A DNA stretch of 64,000 bases from Heracleum sosnowskyi (GCA_030848705.1 CM061238.1:31278655-31342654); one strand, 5' to 3'. Shown: positions 43,965 through 54,050, counted from the first letter of the stretch. The notes: generated by a model from the sequence alone, not told the origin. A program made the numbers and translations.

Positions 43965-46277
43965 ATGTCGACAACCAAGTATGAAAGCATGAAGATTCCC
44001 ATCTTGAAGATATCAGAATATCCAACATGGAGGGTAAAGATGTTGATGTACCTGGAGGCTATGGATCCTGACTACTTGGACAGGATTCGTGATGGACCAT
44101 ATATACCAACAAGGTTCGTGGAACGAACAGATACAGTACCTGAACATTATGTGGTCAAAGCTAAATCTGAATGGACTCCAGAAGAAAAAGCTCATGTACT
44201 CAGAGAACCAAAGATAAAGAATATCTTGCACAACAGTCTTGATGCTGTCATGTCCAACAGGGTGATTGCATGCAAGTCTTCAAAAGAAATCTGGGATACT
44301 TTGGAAACTCAGTGCCAGGGATCTGCATCTGTCAAGAAGAACAGAAGGGCTCTTTTTATTCAAGAATATGAACAATTCGATGCAAGACCTGAAGAGAGCT
44401 TGACTGATCTATATGATAGATTTCTGACACTATTGAATAGCTTATCTTTAGTTGACAAAGTATATGAACCTGAAGATTCGAACACCAAATTTCTAAGAGC
44501 TTTACCTGAAGAATGGGACACTCAGACCTCAATCATTAGACACCAGTATGATCTGAACCTTGTGTCTCTTGATGAGATCTATGAGATGCTAAGAACTCAT
44601 GATCTTGAAGTTCAACAGAGAAAGAACAAGAAAAGCAGCAAGGCAAAGTCAATTGCTTTGAATGTAGAAGCCAAATCAAAAGGAAAAGCTATGGAGGTTT
44701 CTAGGAGGAAAACAAGAGTAGCTGAATCAGATCTTGAAGACTCTTCATCAGTTTCTGATGGCAATCCTGATGCCAATAATGATGATGAATCTTCCGATTC
44801 AGACATGGAAGAGATGGTTGCTATGATTGTCAGAAACTTCAGAAGGATGAAGTTCAGGAAGAATAGAAGACAAGGCAACTTTCAGAAAAAGACCTTCAAT
44901 GCAGACAAAGACAAGTATATCAAAAAGGACAGCAAGGGTAGCAAATTTGACAAGTCAAAGGTTAGATTCTACAAGTGTAACGGTATGGGTCACTTTGCTT
45001 CTGAATGCAACAAGACAAAGGCACTCATCATATCTAGCAAGGATTGGATGGACTCTTCCTCAGAATCTGATACTGAGGTAGTCAACTATGCACTAATGGC
45101 CAATGCTGATGTAACTGCTGCTCCTGATGATAAGGTACTAAATACTATCTTTGATTTTGATACTGACAATGCTTCTGAGTTAAGACGTTTTCTAAAGTCA
45201 TTACATATTAGCTTTAGAAGTCAAACTGCTGAGAATACTAGAATCTTATCTGAGATGTCTGACCTTAGAAAAAGGAATGAGATACTAGAAGCTGAATTTT
45301 CTCGTATGCAAGAAGTACAAAAAGAATGTGATAATGTTAAGCACATGCACTTAGAGATGACATCTAAATGTACTTCCCTTGAAAAAGAACTTGAATATGC
45401 TAATGAGAAAATCAGAACCTGGACAGACTCTGGTAGGAAATTTCATGAGATTAATACCTCTAAAAATTGGAAAGAGTGTCTAGGATATAAGTCAGATGAA
45501 GATAAGAAATTGAAAGAGAAAATTGTCATTAATGAGACAGTCAGTCCAAAGACCTATAGACATGTTTTAGACACAACCAAATCTAAGATTATTCCTGTTA
45601 ATTTTGTTTTTGGTAAGGATTCCAATTCTATTTTTGAAAAGGGATCTACTTCTACTCAAGGAATTAATATCATAAAGTCTAAACCTGTCATGAATAAAGT
45701 CACTAAGAATATAGGTCTATTGTCTCAGAAACAGCTTAAAGATAAAATCTGTGAGGTTACAGATAAGGAAAAGGAAGCTACTGTTAAGAGGAACAAGAAT
45801 GGTAAAATTGGGATCAACAAAGAAAATGGTTATAAGTATATCCCAAATGCACCTAGAAAGAGTTGTTTTAACTGTGGTAACTCTAATCATCTTGCTATTG
45901 ATTGTAAGAAGAGTAAGAAGAAAATTGCTGAAATTCCTAAGTCTGATGTTAGGAATAGATCAGTATTTTATAAACCACAGGATTCCTGTTTTCATTGTGG
46001 TAGTCTATGGCATTCTATCTATACCTGTAAAGAGTATCATGATTTGTACTATAACTTTTATGATCCATTGCCTAAGTTTGAAAGTAGTACAAAGTCTGAT
46101 AGAACTGAAAATGTCATAGTGAAGCATGCTTTTGTTAATACTGATGCTGACAAATCAAATCCTGATGGAGTAAATCCTGTCAGGACTGCTAAGGTCAGAA
46201 AGTCTTCTGCTGCTAAAATTAATAAATTGCATGAAAAAGGAACCCAACATGTATGGGTTCCTATGTGTTCTAACTAG
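43965..46277 (+). CDS. gag: gag of A1
   Basis: I choose the ATG at 43965 (MSTTKYESMKIPILKI), the first after the PBS that begins the conserved gag; the frame is open further up only by chance. About 770 residues: the copia gag core (W-R-V-K-M, KEIWDTLETQCQG, QEYEQFDARPEESLTD, FLRALPEEWDTQT); an acidic stretch with SDGNPDANNDDE; a knuckle in which the first Cys is Phe (FYKCNGMGHFASEC); a coiled coil; then two CCHC-like motifs (CFNCGNSNHLAIDC and CFHCGSLWHSIYTC). It ends QHVWVPMCSN and a single TAG. Pol lies in the same frame beyond that TAG. The A-family motif AATCCTGAT is embedded near 44764 and 46159. The shell protein looks intact. Confidence 0.93.
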   Translation: MSTTKYESMKIPILKISEYPTWRVKMLMYLEAMDPDYLDRIRDGPYIPTRFVERTDTVPEHYVVKAKSEWTPEEKAHVLREPKIKNILHNSLDAVMSNRVIACKSSKEIWDTLETQCQGSASVKKNRRALFIQEYEQFDARPEESLTDLYDRFLTLLNSLSLVDKVYEPEDSNTKFLRALPEEWDTQTSIIRHQYDLNLVSLDEIYEMLRTHDLEVQQRKNKKSSKAKSIALNVEAKSKGKAMEVSRRKTRVAESDLEDSSSVSDGNPDANNDDESSDSDMEEMVAMIVRNFRRMKFRKNRRQGNFQKKTFNADKDKYIKKDSKGSKFDKSKVRFYKCNGMGHFASECNKTKALIISSKDWMDSSSESDTEVVNYALMANADVTAAPDDKVLNTIFDFDTDNASELRRFLKSLHISFRSQTAENTRILSEMSDLRKRNEILEAEFSRMQEVQKECDNVKHMHLEMTSKCTSLEKELEYANEKIRTWTDSGRKFHEINTSKNWKECLGYKSDEDKKLKEKIVINETVSPKTYRHVLDTTKSKIIPVNFVFGKDSNSIFEKGSTSTQGINIIKSKPVMNKVTKNIGLLSQKQLKDKICEVTDKEKEATVKRNKNGKIGINKENGYKYIPNAPRKSCFNCGNSNHLAIDCKKSKKKIAEIPKSDVRNRSVFYKPQDSCFHCGSLWHSIYTCKEYHDLYYNFYDPLPKFESSTKSDRTENVIVKHAFVNTDADKSNPDGVNPVRTAKVRKSSAAKINKLHEKGTQHVWVPMCSN

Positions 46278-46298
46278 TGTGTTTCTATTCTGATACAG

Positions 46299-49001
46299 GG
46301 TAAGAAGAAAAATGTGTTAGTCATGGATAGTGGATGTTCTGTGCACATGACTGGAAACAAAGCCCTGCTATCAGAATATGAGGAAAAAGCTGGCCCAACT
46401 GTGTCTTATGGAGATGGCAACATTGGAAAAACCTTGGGATATGGCAATATAATCATTGGAAATGTCATCATTGAAAGAGTAGCTCTAGTGAAAGGACTAA
46501 AACACAACTTGTTGAGTATTAGTCAAATCACTGACAGAGGTTATCATGTCAATTTCTATTCCACACATTGTGAAGTAGTCAGTAAAGCAACAGGAAAGAT
46601 AGCACTAACTGGCTACAGGCATGGTAACATATATGAAGCCAACATTCTCTCAAATACTGATGGCTCCCCTACATGTCTCATCAGTAAAGCTTCAGCAGAT
46701 GAAAGTTGGAATTGGCACAAGAAGCTTTCTCATCTCAACTTCAGCAACATCAATGAGTTGTTTAAGAAAGATTTAGTAAGAGGATTACCTAATGTCTTAT
46801 ACACACCTGATGGACTCTGTGATGCATGTCAAAAAGGAAAACAAAGAAGGACATCATTCCAGAGTAAATCAGAATCCTCTATTGAAGAACCATATCACAT
46901 GCTACATCTTGATCTGTTTGGTCCAGTCAACATCATGTCCATCAGTAAGAAAAGGTACACTCTTGTAATTGTTGATGAATATTCTAGATTCACCTGGGTG
47001 TATTTTCTGCACAGAAAAGATGAATCTCCTGAAGTTCTGTTGGATCATGTGAGAATGATTGAGACAACCACAAAGTATAAAGTCAAGATTCTGAGAAGTG
47101 ATAATGGTACTGAATTTAAGAATTCAAAGATGGAAGAGTTCTGCAGATACAAAGGAATCATTCAACAATTCTCTGCTCCTGGCACACCTCAGCAAAATGG
47201 AGTAGTAGAAAGGAAGAATAGAACTCTTATTGAAGCTGGCAGAACTATGTTGGAAGAAGCTAAATTACCTACATATTTCTGGGCAGAAGCAATCAACACA
47301 GCATGCTATACACAAAATCTTACATTGATAAACAGACATGGTGTTACTCCTTATCAATCACTCAAGGAGAAGAAGCCAAGTTTGAAGCATTTGCATGTGT
47401 TTGGTTGTAAATGTTTTGTTCTCAGAACTCATCCTGAACAGCTAGGGAAATTTGAAACAAAGGCTGATGAAGGAATATTCATAGGCTATCCTGCATCAAG
47501 AGCCTTCAGAGTTTTTAATTTGAGGACAAGGACTGTCATGGAGTCAATACATGTATCTTTTGATGACAAGAAGATAACTGGAATCATTGAAGACTCATAT
47601 GATAGATTGCTATTTGAAAATGAAGCTTCCAAGGAACCTGAAGAAAGTGAATCAGAAGCTGTCCACTCATCCAATACTGATGGGTCACCAAATCCTGATG
47701 ACACACCAGATACTGATGGAAGTAATACTGATGATGCAAACAATAGTAATACAACTAGTAGTGCTAATGTTGGGGGGGAGCAACAGCATACAACTACAAG
47801 TTCAGAGTCAACTCAATCATCAAGACAGAATTCTTCAGATACTGATTCAAGTGACGATCCTGACAACACATCAGGAGAACACAGCTATAATTCAGGGAGA
47901 GCTTCAAATCAATCAAATTCTTTCAATCAAGATAACACCAATCCAGGGGGAGCATCTACTTCAAGGAACAATTTGACACCAGCAAGGAAATGGACAAAAG
48001 ATCATACTCCTGATTTGATAATTGGAAATCCTGATGCAGGTGTTCAAACAAGAAGTGCAACTCAGAATGAATGTCTATACAATAACTTTCTATCCAAGGA
48101 GGAGCCTAAGAAAGTTGAAGATGCACTTAAAGATGCTGATTGGGTTACTGCAATGCAAGAAGAACTGAATGAATTTGAAAGGAATGAAGTCTGGAAACTA
48201 GTACCAAGACCAAAGAATAGATCAATAGTTGGTACAAAGTGGATTTTCAAGAACAAGACTGATTCTGATGGAGTCATTATCAGAAACAAAGCAAGACTAG
48301 TTGCAAAGGGGTATTCCCAACAAGAGGGAATTGATTATGATGAAACTTTTGCTCCTGTTGCAAGACTAGAAGCCATCAGGATATTTCTTGCTTATGCTGC
48401 ACATAAGAAATTCAAGGTTTTCCAGATGGATGTTAAAAGTGCTTTCTTAAATGGTGAACTGGAGGAAGAAGTTTATGTTGAACAACCTCCTGGTTTCATT
48501 GATCCTAAATATCCAGATCATGTCTACAGACTGGATAAGGCACTTTATGGACTAAAGCAAGCTCCAAGAGCATGGTATGAAACCTTAGCTCAATTCTTAC
48601 TGGAAAGTGGATTCAAAAGAGGTGCAATTGACAAAACTCTATTTTATTTGAATCATGGTAAGGATTTGCTGTTAGTTCAGATTTATGTTGATGATATCAT
48701 TTTTGGGTCAACAAACAATAAGCTATGTGAAAAGTTTTCTAAGCTTATGCAGTCAAGATATCAAATGAGCATGATGGGAGAAATGAGTTATTTTCTTGGT
48801 CTTCAAGTTAAACAGACTGATGAAGGGATTTTTATCAATCAGTCTAAATATACAAGGAATTTATTGACAAGGTTTAACATGCAAGACAATACTCCTGCTT
48901 CAACTCCCATAGCTACAGCTACCAAACTTGATCCTGATCAAGGTGCTGAGGTAGATGTAACTCACTACAGAGAGGAAATCCTGATAACTGTCAAATCCTG
49001 A
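46299..49001 (+). CDS. pol: pol of A1, lacking the end of RT and RNase H
   Basis: The frame is open from the gag TAG onward; I start it at GGT after CAG (46296-46298), since no ATG precedes the protease. Parts: protease VMDSGCSVHMTG, GAG-pre-integrase (WNWHKKLSHLNF, CDACQKGK), integrase with LHLDLFGPVN, SDNGTEF and QQNGVVERKN, a Ser/Asn/Thr/Asp-rich linker rich in NPD/NTD (47640-48030), and RT through YVDD (about 48690) and MGEMSYFLGLQV. The protein then runs VDVTHYREEILITVKS and stops. Relatives continue for about 170 residues with the end of RT and RNase H. The break falls exactly where TCCTGAT repeats begin (48976). The enzyme should be unable to complete reverse transcription alone. Confidence 0.92.
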   Translation, partial: GKKKNVLVMDSGCSVHMTGNKALLSEYEEKAGPTVSYGDGNIGKTLGYGNIIIGNVIIERVALVKGLKHNLLSISQITDRGYHVNFYSTHCEVVSKATGKIALTGYRHGNIYEANILSNTDGSPTCLISKASADESWNWHKKLSHLNFSNINELFKKDLVRGLPNVLYTPDGLCDACQKGKQRRTSFQSKSESSIEEPYHMLHLDLFGPVNIMSISKKRYTLVIVDEYSRFTWVYFLHRKDESPEVLLDHVRMIETTTKYKVKILRSDNGTEFKNSKMEEFCRYKGIIQQFSAPGTPQQNGVVERKNRTLIEAGRTMLEEAKLPTYFWAEAINTACYTQNLTLINRHGVTPYQSLKEKKPSLKHLHVFGCKCFVLRTHPEQLGKFETKADEGIFIGYPASRAFRVFNLRTRTVMESIHVSFDDKKITGIIEDSYDRLLFENEASKEPEESESEAVHSSNTDGSPNPDDTPDTDGSNTDDANNSNTTSSANVGGEQQHTTTSSESTQSSRQNSSDTDSSDDPDNTSGEHSYNSGRASNQSNSFNQDNTNPGGASTSRNNLTPARKWTKDHTPDLIIGNPDAGVQTRSATQNECLYNNFLSKEEPKKVEDALKDADWVTAMQEELNEFERNEVWKLVPRPKNRSIVGTKWIFKNKTDSDGVIIRNKARLVAKGYSQQEGIDYDETFAPVARLEAIRIFLAYAAHKKFKVFQMDVKSAFLNGELEEEVYVEQPPGFIDPKYPDHVYRLDKALYGLKQAPRAWYETLAQFLLESGFKRGAIDKTLFYLNHGKDLLLVQIYVDDIIFGSTNNKLCEKFSKLMQSRYQMSMMGEMSYFLGLQVKQTDEGIFINQSKYTRNLLTRFNMQDNTPASTPIATATKLDPDQGAEVDVTHYREEILITVKS

Positions 49002-49085
49002 TAGTTATTCAGAAAGGTATGTATCTTTGATCAAATCCTGATAGGACTCACTCCTGACAAGAATTCAATTGGTCAAATCCTGATG
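48975..49085 (+). repeat. TCCTGAT cluster at the pol truncation of A1
   Basis: Four AATCCTGAT copies and one TCCTGAC variant within about 110 bases, starting at the last codons of the truncated pol. Confidence 0.85.
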
Positions 49086-49489
49086 CTCAAATATTGAAGC
49101 TGGTATGAAAACCAGAAGTTACATGCTAAATTGTCATCAACACTCCTGGTAAACTCTGAAAAATTAGATTATTACTTAGTCCTTGATTAAGTTTTCAGTC
49201 TTAATTCTTAATTTCAATTACATTACAATCAGAGTTTATTCTTCATCATTTTTATATCTATATGAGTGTTACTAACAAATTTTGCAGGCATGTACAGAAA
49301 GAAAACAATTGAGAAAATAGATAATTTTCATTAATTCTTGAAGATTCATTACAAATGAAAAATGGAAATTACATATTCTTTTCCTAGTCTATTTTCTACT
49401 AAGGAACACGTGCCCTGCAAATTAGCATGAACACTTCCGATGGATCATAACCAGGCTTCGATCCATCTAAGGCTTCTCTTGTTCCATCC

Positions 49490-49882
49490 TTAAGAGACAA
49501 GAAGGGGAGCAGATGCACTTGAAGGCGGATCGTCACCGTGTCCACCAGGACTCTTCCATGCCTGAACACTGCAAGAAGTGCATGCGTCAAGCTTTCTTTT
49601 TTTTCGTCTCTCACGCTCTTCAGTCTCTTCATCATCCCAATCGTCTTCATCCTCTTCATTGACGAAGATGAGATTTTCAAGAGGATTCCAATCAGGATTT
49701 GCCTGATGGAAGTTATGAAGAAGCACATCAGCCATTGCATTCACAAAAGCATGATGCTCCTGTGGATCAGGAATAGGCTGAGGTCCCTCTTGCTCTGCAA
49801 TTTCTGCGAGAGCATCCTCCATCTCCTGCCAAATAATATCAATCTCTTCATCAGGTATGTTGTTTTGATTGTTGGCAGCCAT
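49490..49882 (-). CDS. Antisense ORF inside A1 (130 aa, acidic, unknown)
   Basis: ATG in a strong plant context (TTGCAATGGCTGCC). The 130-residue product starts MAANNQNNIPDEEIDIIWQE and is very acidic through NEEDEDDWDDEETEE, followed by a basic cluster (RERRKKRKL) that could be a nuclear localisation signal, then CTSC and a Ser/Pro-rich tail. A TATA-like box (CTCTATAAAATAGAG, 49971-49985) stands about 90 bases upstream. It runs opposite to the element. An overlapping frame (49399-49740) may be its continuation after a frameshift. Family unknown; it could be a captured host gene fragment or a lineage-specific antisense gene. It could also be chance, though promoter, start context and composition argue otherwise. 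Confidence 0.5.
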   Translation of the reverse strand: MAANNQNNIPDEEIDIIWQEMEDALAEIAEQEGPQPIPDPQEHHAFVNAMADVLLHNFHQANPDWNPLENLIFVNEEDEDDWDDEETEERERRKKRKLDACTSCSVQAWKSPGGHGDDPPSSASAPLLVS

Positions 49883-49970
49883 TGCAAGAATGAAGAAGGT
49901 GAAAGGTTTTCGTAAGTTTTCTATGGAAAGGGTTTTGTGTTTATTGAAAATGATTATTATGTTTAACAGT

Positions 49971-49985
49971 CTCTATTTTATAGAG
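49971..49985 (-). promoter_or_regulatory. TATA-like box of the antisense ORF in A1
   Basis: Minus strand CTCTATAAAATAGAG, a near-palindromic TATA box placed correctly for a short leader to the ATG at 49882. Confidence 0.45.
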
Positions 49986-50274
49986 AATGTGTGTTAAGAA
50001 TGCAGGTCATTTTTACAATCTCGAGGAGACGGTTCGGTTTTCCATTAATTTTTGTCTCGTTTGCTGGTAAGCGTGTTTTAATATCTATGCCATTAATTTG
50101 GTTATTTTTCTAAAGAAAAACAACGTTTTTCAGGATTGTTAAAATAAATTTTGTTTTCTTAAATAAAATTTTATTTTAAACTTATTGAATATATTTTTCA
50201 ATCCTGACATGGCAAATGATTTTTGAGGCAATGCTTTTATTCCTGATGAGGTTAGGTTTTTCTTACATCAGAAA

Positions 50275-50694
50275 ATGCCTACTTGTTATGGACTACTTTC
50301 TAATGCTATGGGGCAAGGCCCAACCCACCTTGTTCCTGACACAAGCATGCAACCTAAACAGTCTAAACAGTTAACAACCACCTCTACTGTCTCTCAAATG
50401 ACTTTAGTTGCAAAATCAAAGAAATCAGCTAGAACTGATGTGTCTGGAAGGCAATCAGGTTCAAAGGATTTTTCCTCTACACCACTCTCTAAAAAGAAGT
50501 TACAAGGGGGTGTACAAGGGGTCCTGGTAAAGAAAGCTGATAAGGTTGTTAAGGATGTTCCTATGAAAAGGAAGTTAAGGTTGATTGATGAAAGTGATTC
50601 AGAGGATGATTTACCTATATCCTCTGTGATGAATATGAACAAGGAAGTTGCTGATACTGCTACTAAAGTTGTGGTACCTTCATCAAAACCATAA
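50275..50694 (+). pseudogene. AORF of A1, remaining N-terminal part
   Basis: A 140-codon frame from MPTCYGLLSNAMGQ, homologous to 62397-62860 of A2 (MPTYYGSVSDAMGQ, SGRQSGSKDFSSTPL). It is in frame with the main AORF and separated from it only by a TAA at 50692-50694. Homology extends upstream to about 50205 but with a TGA. The LH[LIF]P domain present in A2 is missing, so the A1 AORF is N-terminally deleted. Confidence 0.72.
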
Positions 50695-50733
50695 AAGACA
50701 AGGAAATTATCAAAAAGCAGGTATCATATTCCT

Positions 50734-53700
50734 TTGACAGTGCAAATGAAGGATACTGATATTCAGACATCAATTCCTGATGAGTCATCTAATCCTGATG
50801 TTAGTATTCCTGATGCAACAACAAAAGTGGTCTCTATATCAGACTCTCCAGCCTCTCCATCTCAGAGTAGAGAAATTTCTTGGGAGAAGGTTTCTAAAAT
50901 TGCTTCCTTGGTTGGTTTTACACCAAATTCAAAGAAAAAGAGGAATGCAGAAGAGTTAGTCTATCAGAGACAAAAGAAGCTGAAAGGATCAAGCCCACAA
51001 GAACCTGAATTTCAAACTACTTCAGCAGCTACTGTTGATCCTGCCACACAAGAACCACTCAATCAAAGTTTGGGTGAAGGCTTAGCTAGTGGAATGGTCA
51101 CACAAGAACCATTTTCTCAAAGGGAGAATGAAGACATCAACATTCCAGCTACACAAGAACCATCTTCTCAAAGTGAAGATGCAGGCAAAGCTACAGCTTC
51201 TGTTACAAGATTGGTCAAGAACATTGTCAATGAGGGAAGCACACAAGAACCTTTAGCTCAAAGTGTTGAAGCAGCTTCTGAACCTCAAGCTACACAAGAA
51301 CCATTGGTAGAAAATACTAATGCAAGCATATCAAATCCTGACGATGTTCATCCTGATACTAGTGGTGCTCCTGATACTGAGCCTATTTTAATTCAGCCAC
51401 TTCGTTCAAGACCAATGGACCATCCTATCTCAGAATCACAGGATAAACTGAAAGGTATTGCAATTCCTGATACTGATTCTACACATGGTACTGATGATGA
51501 TAATTCTGATGATAGTGATGATGATGATGAGAATCGACAAGAGAAGGACCAGATTGCTACAGCACTCAAAATTAGTCTTGGAACTAATTTTGGTTCATCA
51601 AGTACATTTATGGCTGGCAATGCTTATACTGGAAAAGATCAGAGACAAGATTTTTCTATTCCTTCTTTTGATCCTGCTAAGGCATTTAGACAGAATGAAT
51701 GGAATAATTCATGGTACAGATCCACTGACTCTGTAAGTTATTCTTCTGCTTTGGAACATGCCTATGATGCAGTGAAGTCTATAGAGAATCAAGACTTGAA
51801 GAATCATCTGAAGGCTACTACTCTGTTATCCAAAAGCCTGAAAAGTGAGATTGATTCTATCAAGAGTTCAACTGATAAAGTGAGGACTGATATCTTTAAT
51901 AATTTTACAAAGGTGCCTACTGCTTTTCAACTAAAGGTAGTAGAATCCCAAGTGAAATCTGTTGTTTCAGAACAAACCTCCATAAATCAAAGAATTGATT
52001 CTCTGGATTCTAAGGTAACTGAAATTCAAACCTCTCTTTCCTTAATTTTGCAATTATTGTCAAATCCTGATGTCAAAAAGGGGGAGAAGGTTATTCAGAC
52101 AAAATGTACACCTGATCTAGTATTAAGGAATAATGATGATGATACTGGAAATGATGGTAATGACAAAGTGATACAAGGAGAAACCTCTGATGCTGCAGTT
52201 TTGAAGTCTACAATTCAAACTTCTCAAAGTCAAACAACGCAGTCTACTCATGTTTCTGATTCTGGAGTTAAGACAGTAAGAACATTGATGCAATCTCAGA
52301 TCCTGACGGAAGAACAAATCCTGACACCTGGTCATGGACATATTCTTGCTACAATTCCTGAAGGTGATGAAGATGTGATTATTGATAATCCCGAAGATGC
52401 ATCAAATTTATTCCGGAAGTTTTCTACAAAAGACGGTAGAATTGTTACTCTTTATCACACTGATAAAAGAGTTCAACAATTATTTGCCAGAAAAGCACTC
52501 TCTACAGCAAGTGAAGAATATCCAGATCTCTCACATGAAGAATTTTTGAGACTACAAAGAGAGACAATGGAAAGCTATACTGCCCCTGCTAGAGGTAGAA
52601 GAGGTAGAGGTAGGAGAGGTGCTAGAAGAGGTAGAAGAGGTTCTTCAACTCAAACAGTACCTAGACAGACAAGGTCTAGAGGGTTAAGAATTGAAGAAAT
52701 TCCTGAACCTAATCAAACTCTAGTAGTTCCTGACAGATCTACTTTTGGTGATGATGGAATTGTTGAAGAAGAACCTGAATTGAGAAGAAAATCAAGTCAA
52801 TCAACTCTCAGCAATACAAATCAAATTGAGGATTCTAATCCTGACAATATTCAAGATCCTGATGAATCTGAAATTCTGCAAGAGATTGATTTGATAATCT
52901 TATCTACTGTTGTTGATTGTCACAACAAAGAAGTAGATGAAGAAGAAGAAGCCAGAAGAAGAGATATTACAAAAAGAACAGATGAAGATATCAATCTCTA
53001 TCTACAAAGGCTTAAACTTTCAAATAAAAGAAAATGGAGAAATTCAAGCAGACAAGAATCTTTACTAGAAAGAAGCTATGCTCATGAAAAGGAGAAAGAC
53101 AAGAAGTGGAAACACATTAGTACACTGAGGTGTGATACACCTATCAATTTTCAGACTGGTGGAATTATAACAAGTGCTTCAAGTGTTGTTGATTTATCTG
53201 ATATGGTTAGATCAAAAGCACTCTGGTTAAAGATGTTTTCGAATCTGAAGCAAATGTCAAGTTATACAAGAGGAGGTATTGGACACAGGGATGCTGAATT
53301 TCTGAACATGACTTATGTTGATCCTTACTCCTTAACTGAAATTGAAGGTACTTTAACTTCTGAACACCTGAACAATTTACTAACTGTTGATATAGTTATA
53401 GATTGTCATGATGGTTTTGAAAAGAAAGAAAAGCTTCTGTACTTCATGAAAGATGGTAGTGTGAAGATTTTATCTATTCAAGATCTGCTGATGAATGCTA
53501 CACAGGAACTGAAATATGTTCACTATCTGTTAAGATGGAAGAACCAAGTGTGCAAAGTATGGAGTGACATGATTTTGTCAACTATAAGAAGAAGACTGGA
53601 TGGAAACAGTAATTTCAATGGTAATTATACTCCCATGTACTTAAATCAAAGAGGTCAGGATGTGGAAATGCAAAGGGGTACTGCTGTTAAAGAAGTAACT

Positions 53701-53940
53701 TTTGGTATGACCCAACTTACTCTCAATCCTGATGGGAAGGAAATTGCTTATCTTTTGCTTGAAGAGCACAGTCTACAGAGAAGTTCCATACAGAATCTCA
53801 GAGCAGCTATTTATCAGATTAATGAGGAAGATGAAGAACTCAGAAATCTAAAGGAAAGACTGATTCAAATTCTTGAAGAAAAAGAAGAAAGTTTATTATC
53901 CAATTTCTTGAAGATGATTCTGTTCTATCAAAGAGTTTAA
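50734..53940 (+). CDS. AORF of A1, main part (1,068 codons)
   Basis: Long open frame after pol, similar to the A2 AORF at 277-3629. Parts: a disordered acidic region with NPD/IPD and repeated TQEP-x-SQ units (residues 1-260), a poly-Asp stretch near 250-265, a coiled coil about 350-445 (LKSEIDSIKSSTDKVRTDI, then INQRIDSLDSKVTEIQTSL), a second acidic stretch, an Arg/Gly-rich basic patch near 615-640, and a C-terminal domain about 770-1068 (GGIGHRDAEFLN, EKLLYFMKDGSVKILSI, CKVWSDMILSTIRRR). The listed first ATG is probably not the native start. No signal peptide, membrane helix or known catalytic motif. SIRE relatives call this ORF 'envelope-like'. The basic patch and acidic tracts suggest a nuclear nucleic-acid-binding protein (inference). 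Confidence 0.8.
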   Translation: MTVQMKDTDIQTSIPDESSNPDVSIPDATTKVVSISDSPASPSQSREISWEKVSKIASLVGFTPNSKKKRNAEELVYQRQKKLKGSSPQEPEFQTTSAATVDPATQEPLNQSLGEGLASGMVTQEPFSQRENEDINIPATQEPSSQSEDAGKATASVTRLVKNIVNEGSTQEPLAQSVEAASEPQATQEPLVENTNASISNPDDVHPDTSGAPDTEPILIQPLRSRPMDHPISESQDKLKGIAIPDTDSTHGTDDDNSDDSDDDDENRQEKDQIATALKISLGTNFGSSSTFMAGNAYTGKDQRQDFSIPSFDPAKAFRQNEWNNSWYRSTDSVSYSSALEHAYDAVKSIENQDLKNHLKATTLLSKSLKSEIDSIKSSTDKVRTDIFNNFTKVPTAFQLKVVESQVKSVVSEQTSINQRIDSLDSKVTEIQTSLSLILQLLSNPDVKKGEKVIQTKCTPDLVLRNNDDDTGNDGNDKVIQGETSDAAVLKSTIQTSQSQTTQSTHVSDSGVKTVRTLMQSQILTEEQILTPGHGHILATIPEGDEDVIIDNPEDASNLFRKFSTKDGRIVTLYHTDKRVQQLFARKALSTASEEYPDLSHEEFLRLQRETMESYTAPARGRRGRGRRGARRGRRGSSTQTVPRQTRSRGLRIEEIPEPNQTLVVPDRSTFGDDGIVEEEPELRRKSSQSTLSNTNQIEDSNPDNIQDPDESEILQEIDLIILSTVVDCHNKEVDEEEEARRRDITKRTDEDINLYLQRLKLSNKRKWRNSSRQESLLERSYAHEKEKDKKWKHISTLRCDTPINFQTGGIITSASSVVDLSDMVRSKALWLKMFSNLKQMSSYTRGGIGHRDAEFLNMTYVDPYSLTEIEGTLTSEHLNNLLTVDIVIDCHDGFEKKEKLLYFMKDGSVKILSIQDLLMNATQELKYVHYLLRWKNQVCKVWSDMILSTIRRRLDGNSNFNGNYTPMYLNQRGQDVEMQRGTAVKEVTFGMTQLTLNPDGKEIAYLLLEEHSLQRSSIQNLRAAIYQINEEDEELRNLKERLIQILEEKEESLLSNFLKMILFYQRV

Positions 53941-54036
53941 ACAGATAAGTTGTTTCTGAAGATGATTGTACATTTTGTATACATGTTTTTGACATCATTG
54001 AATCTTTAGAATCTATACTTTATTTCACAAAGTATG

Positions 54037-54050
54037 AGATTGGGGGAGAT
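54037..54050 (+). other. Polypurine tract of A1
   Basis: GAGATTGGGGGAGAT ends directly before the LTR start TGTTAGATCA (54051). The stretch 53941-54036 is the AORF 3' untranslated sequence. Confidence 0.88.

Larger units (their letters stand above)
49002..50274 (+). other. Region of A1 replacing RNase H and the AORF N-terminus
   Basis: About 1.27 kb without a plus-strand gene. It opens with the TCCTGAT cluster, continues as AT-rich sequence, holds an antisense ORF (49490-49882) with a promoter-like box, and joins the AORF body near 50205 (GCAAATGATTTTTGAGGC, a stop-containing start of the homologous region). Confidence 0.75.

Noticed and set aside
49399..49740. 113-codon antisense frame in A1 as a separate gene
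   Set aside because: It overlaps the better supported 49490-49882 frame and lacks its own start context; at most it is the frameshifted tail of that ORF.
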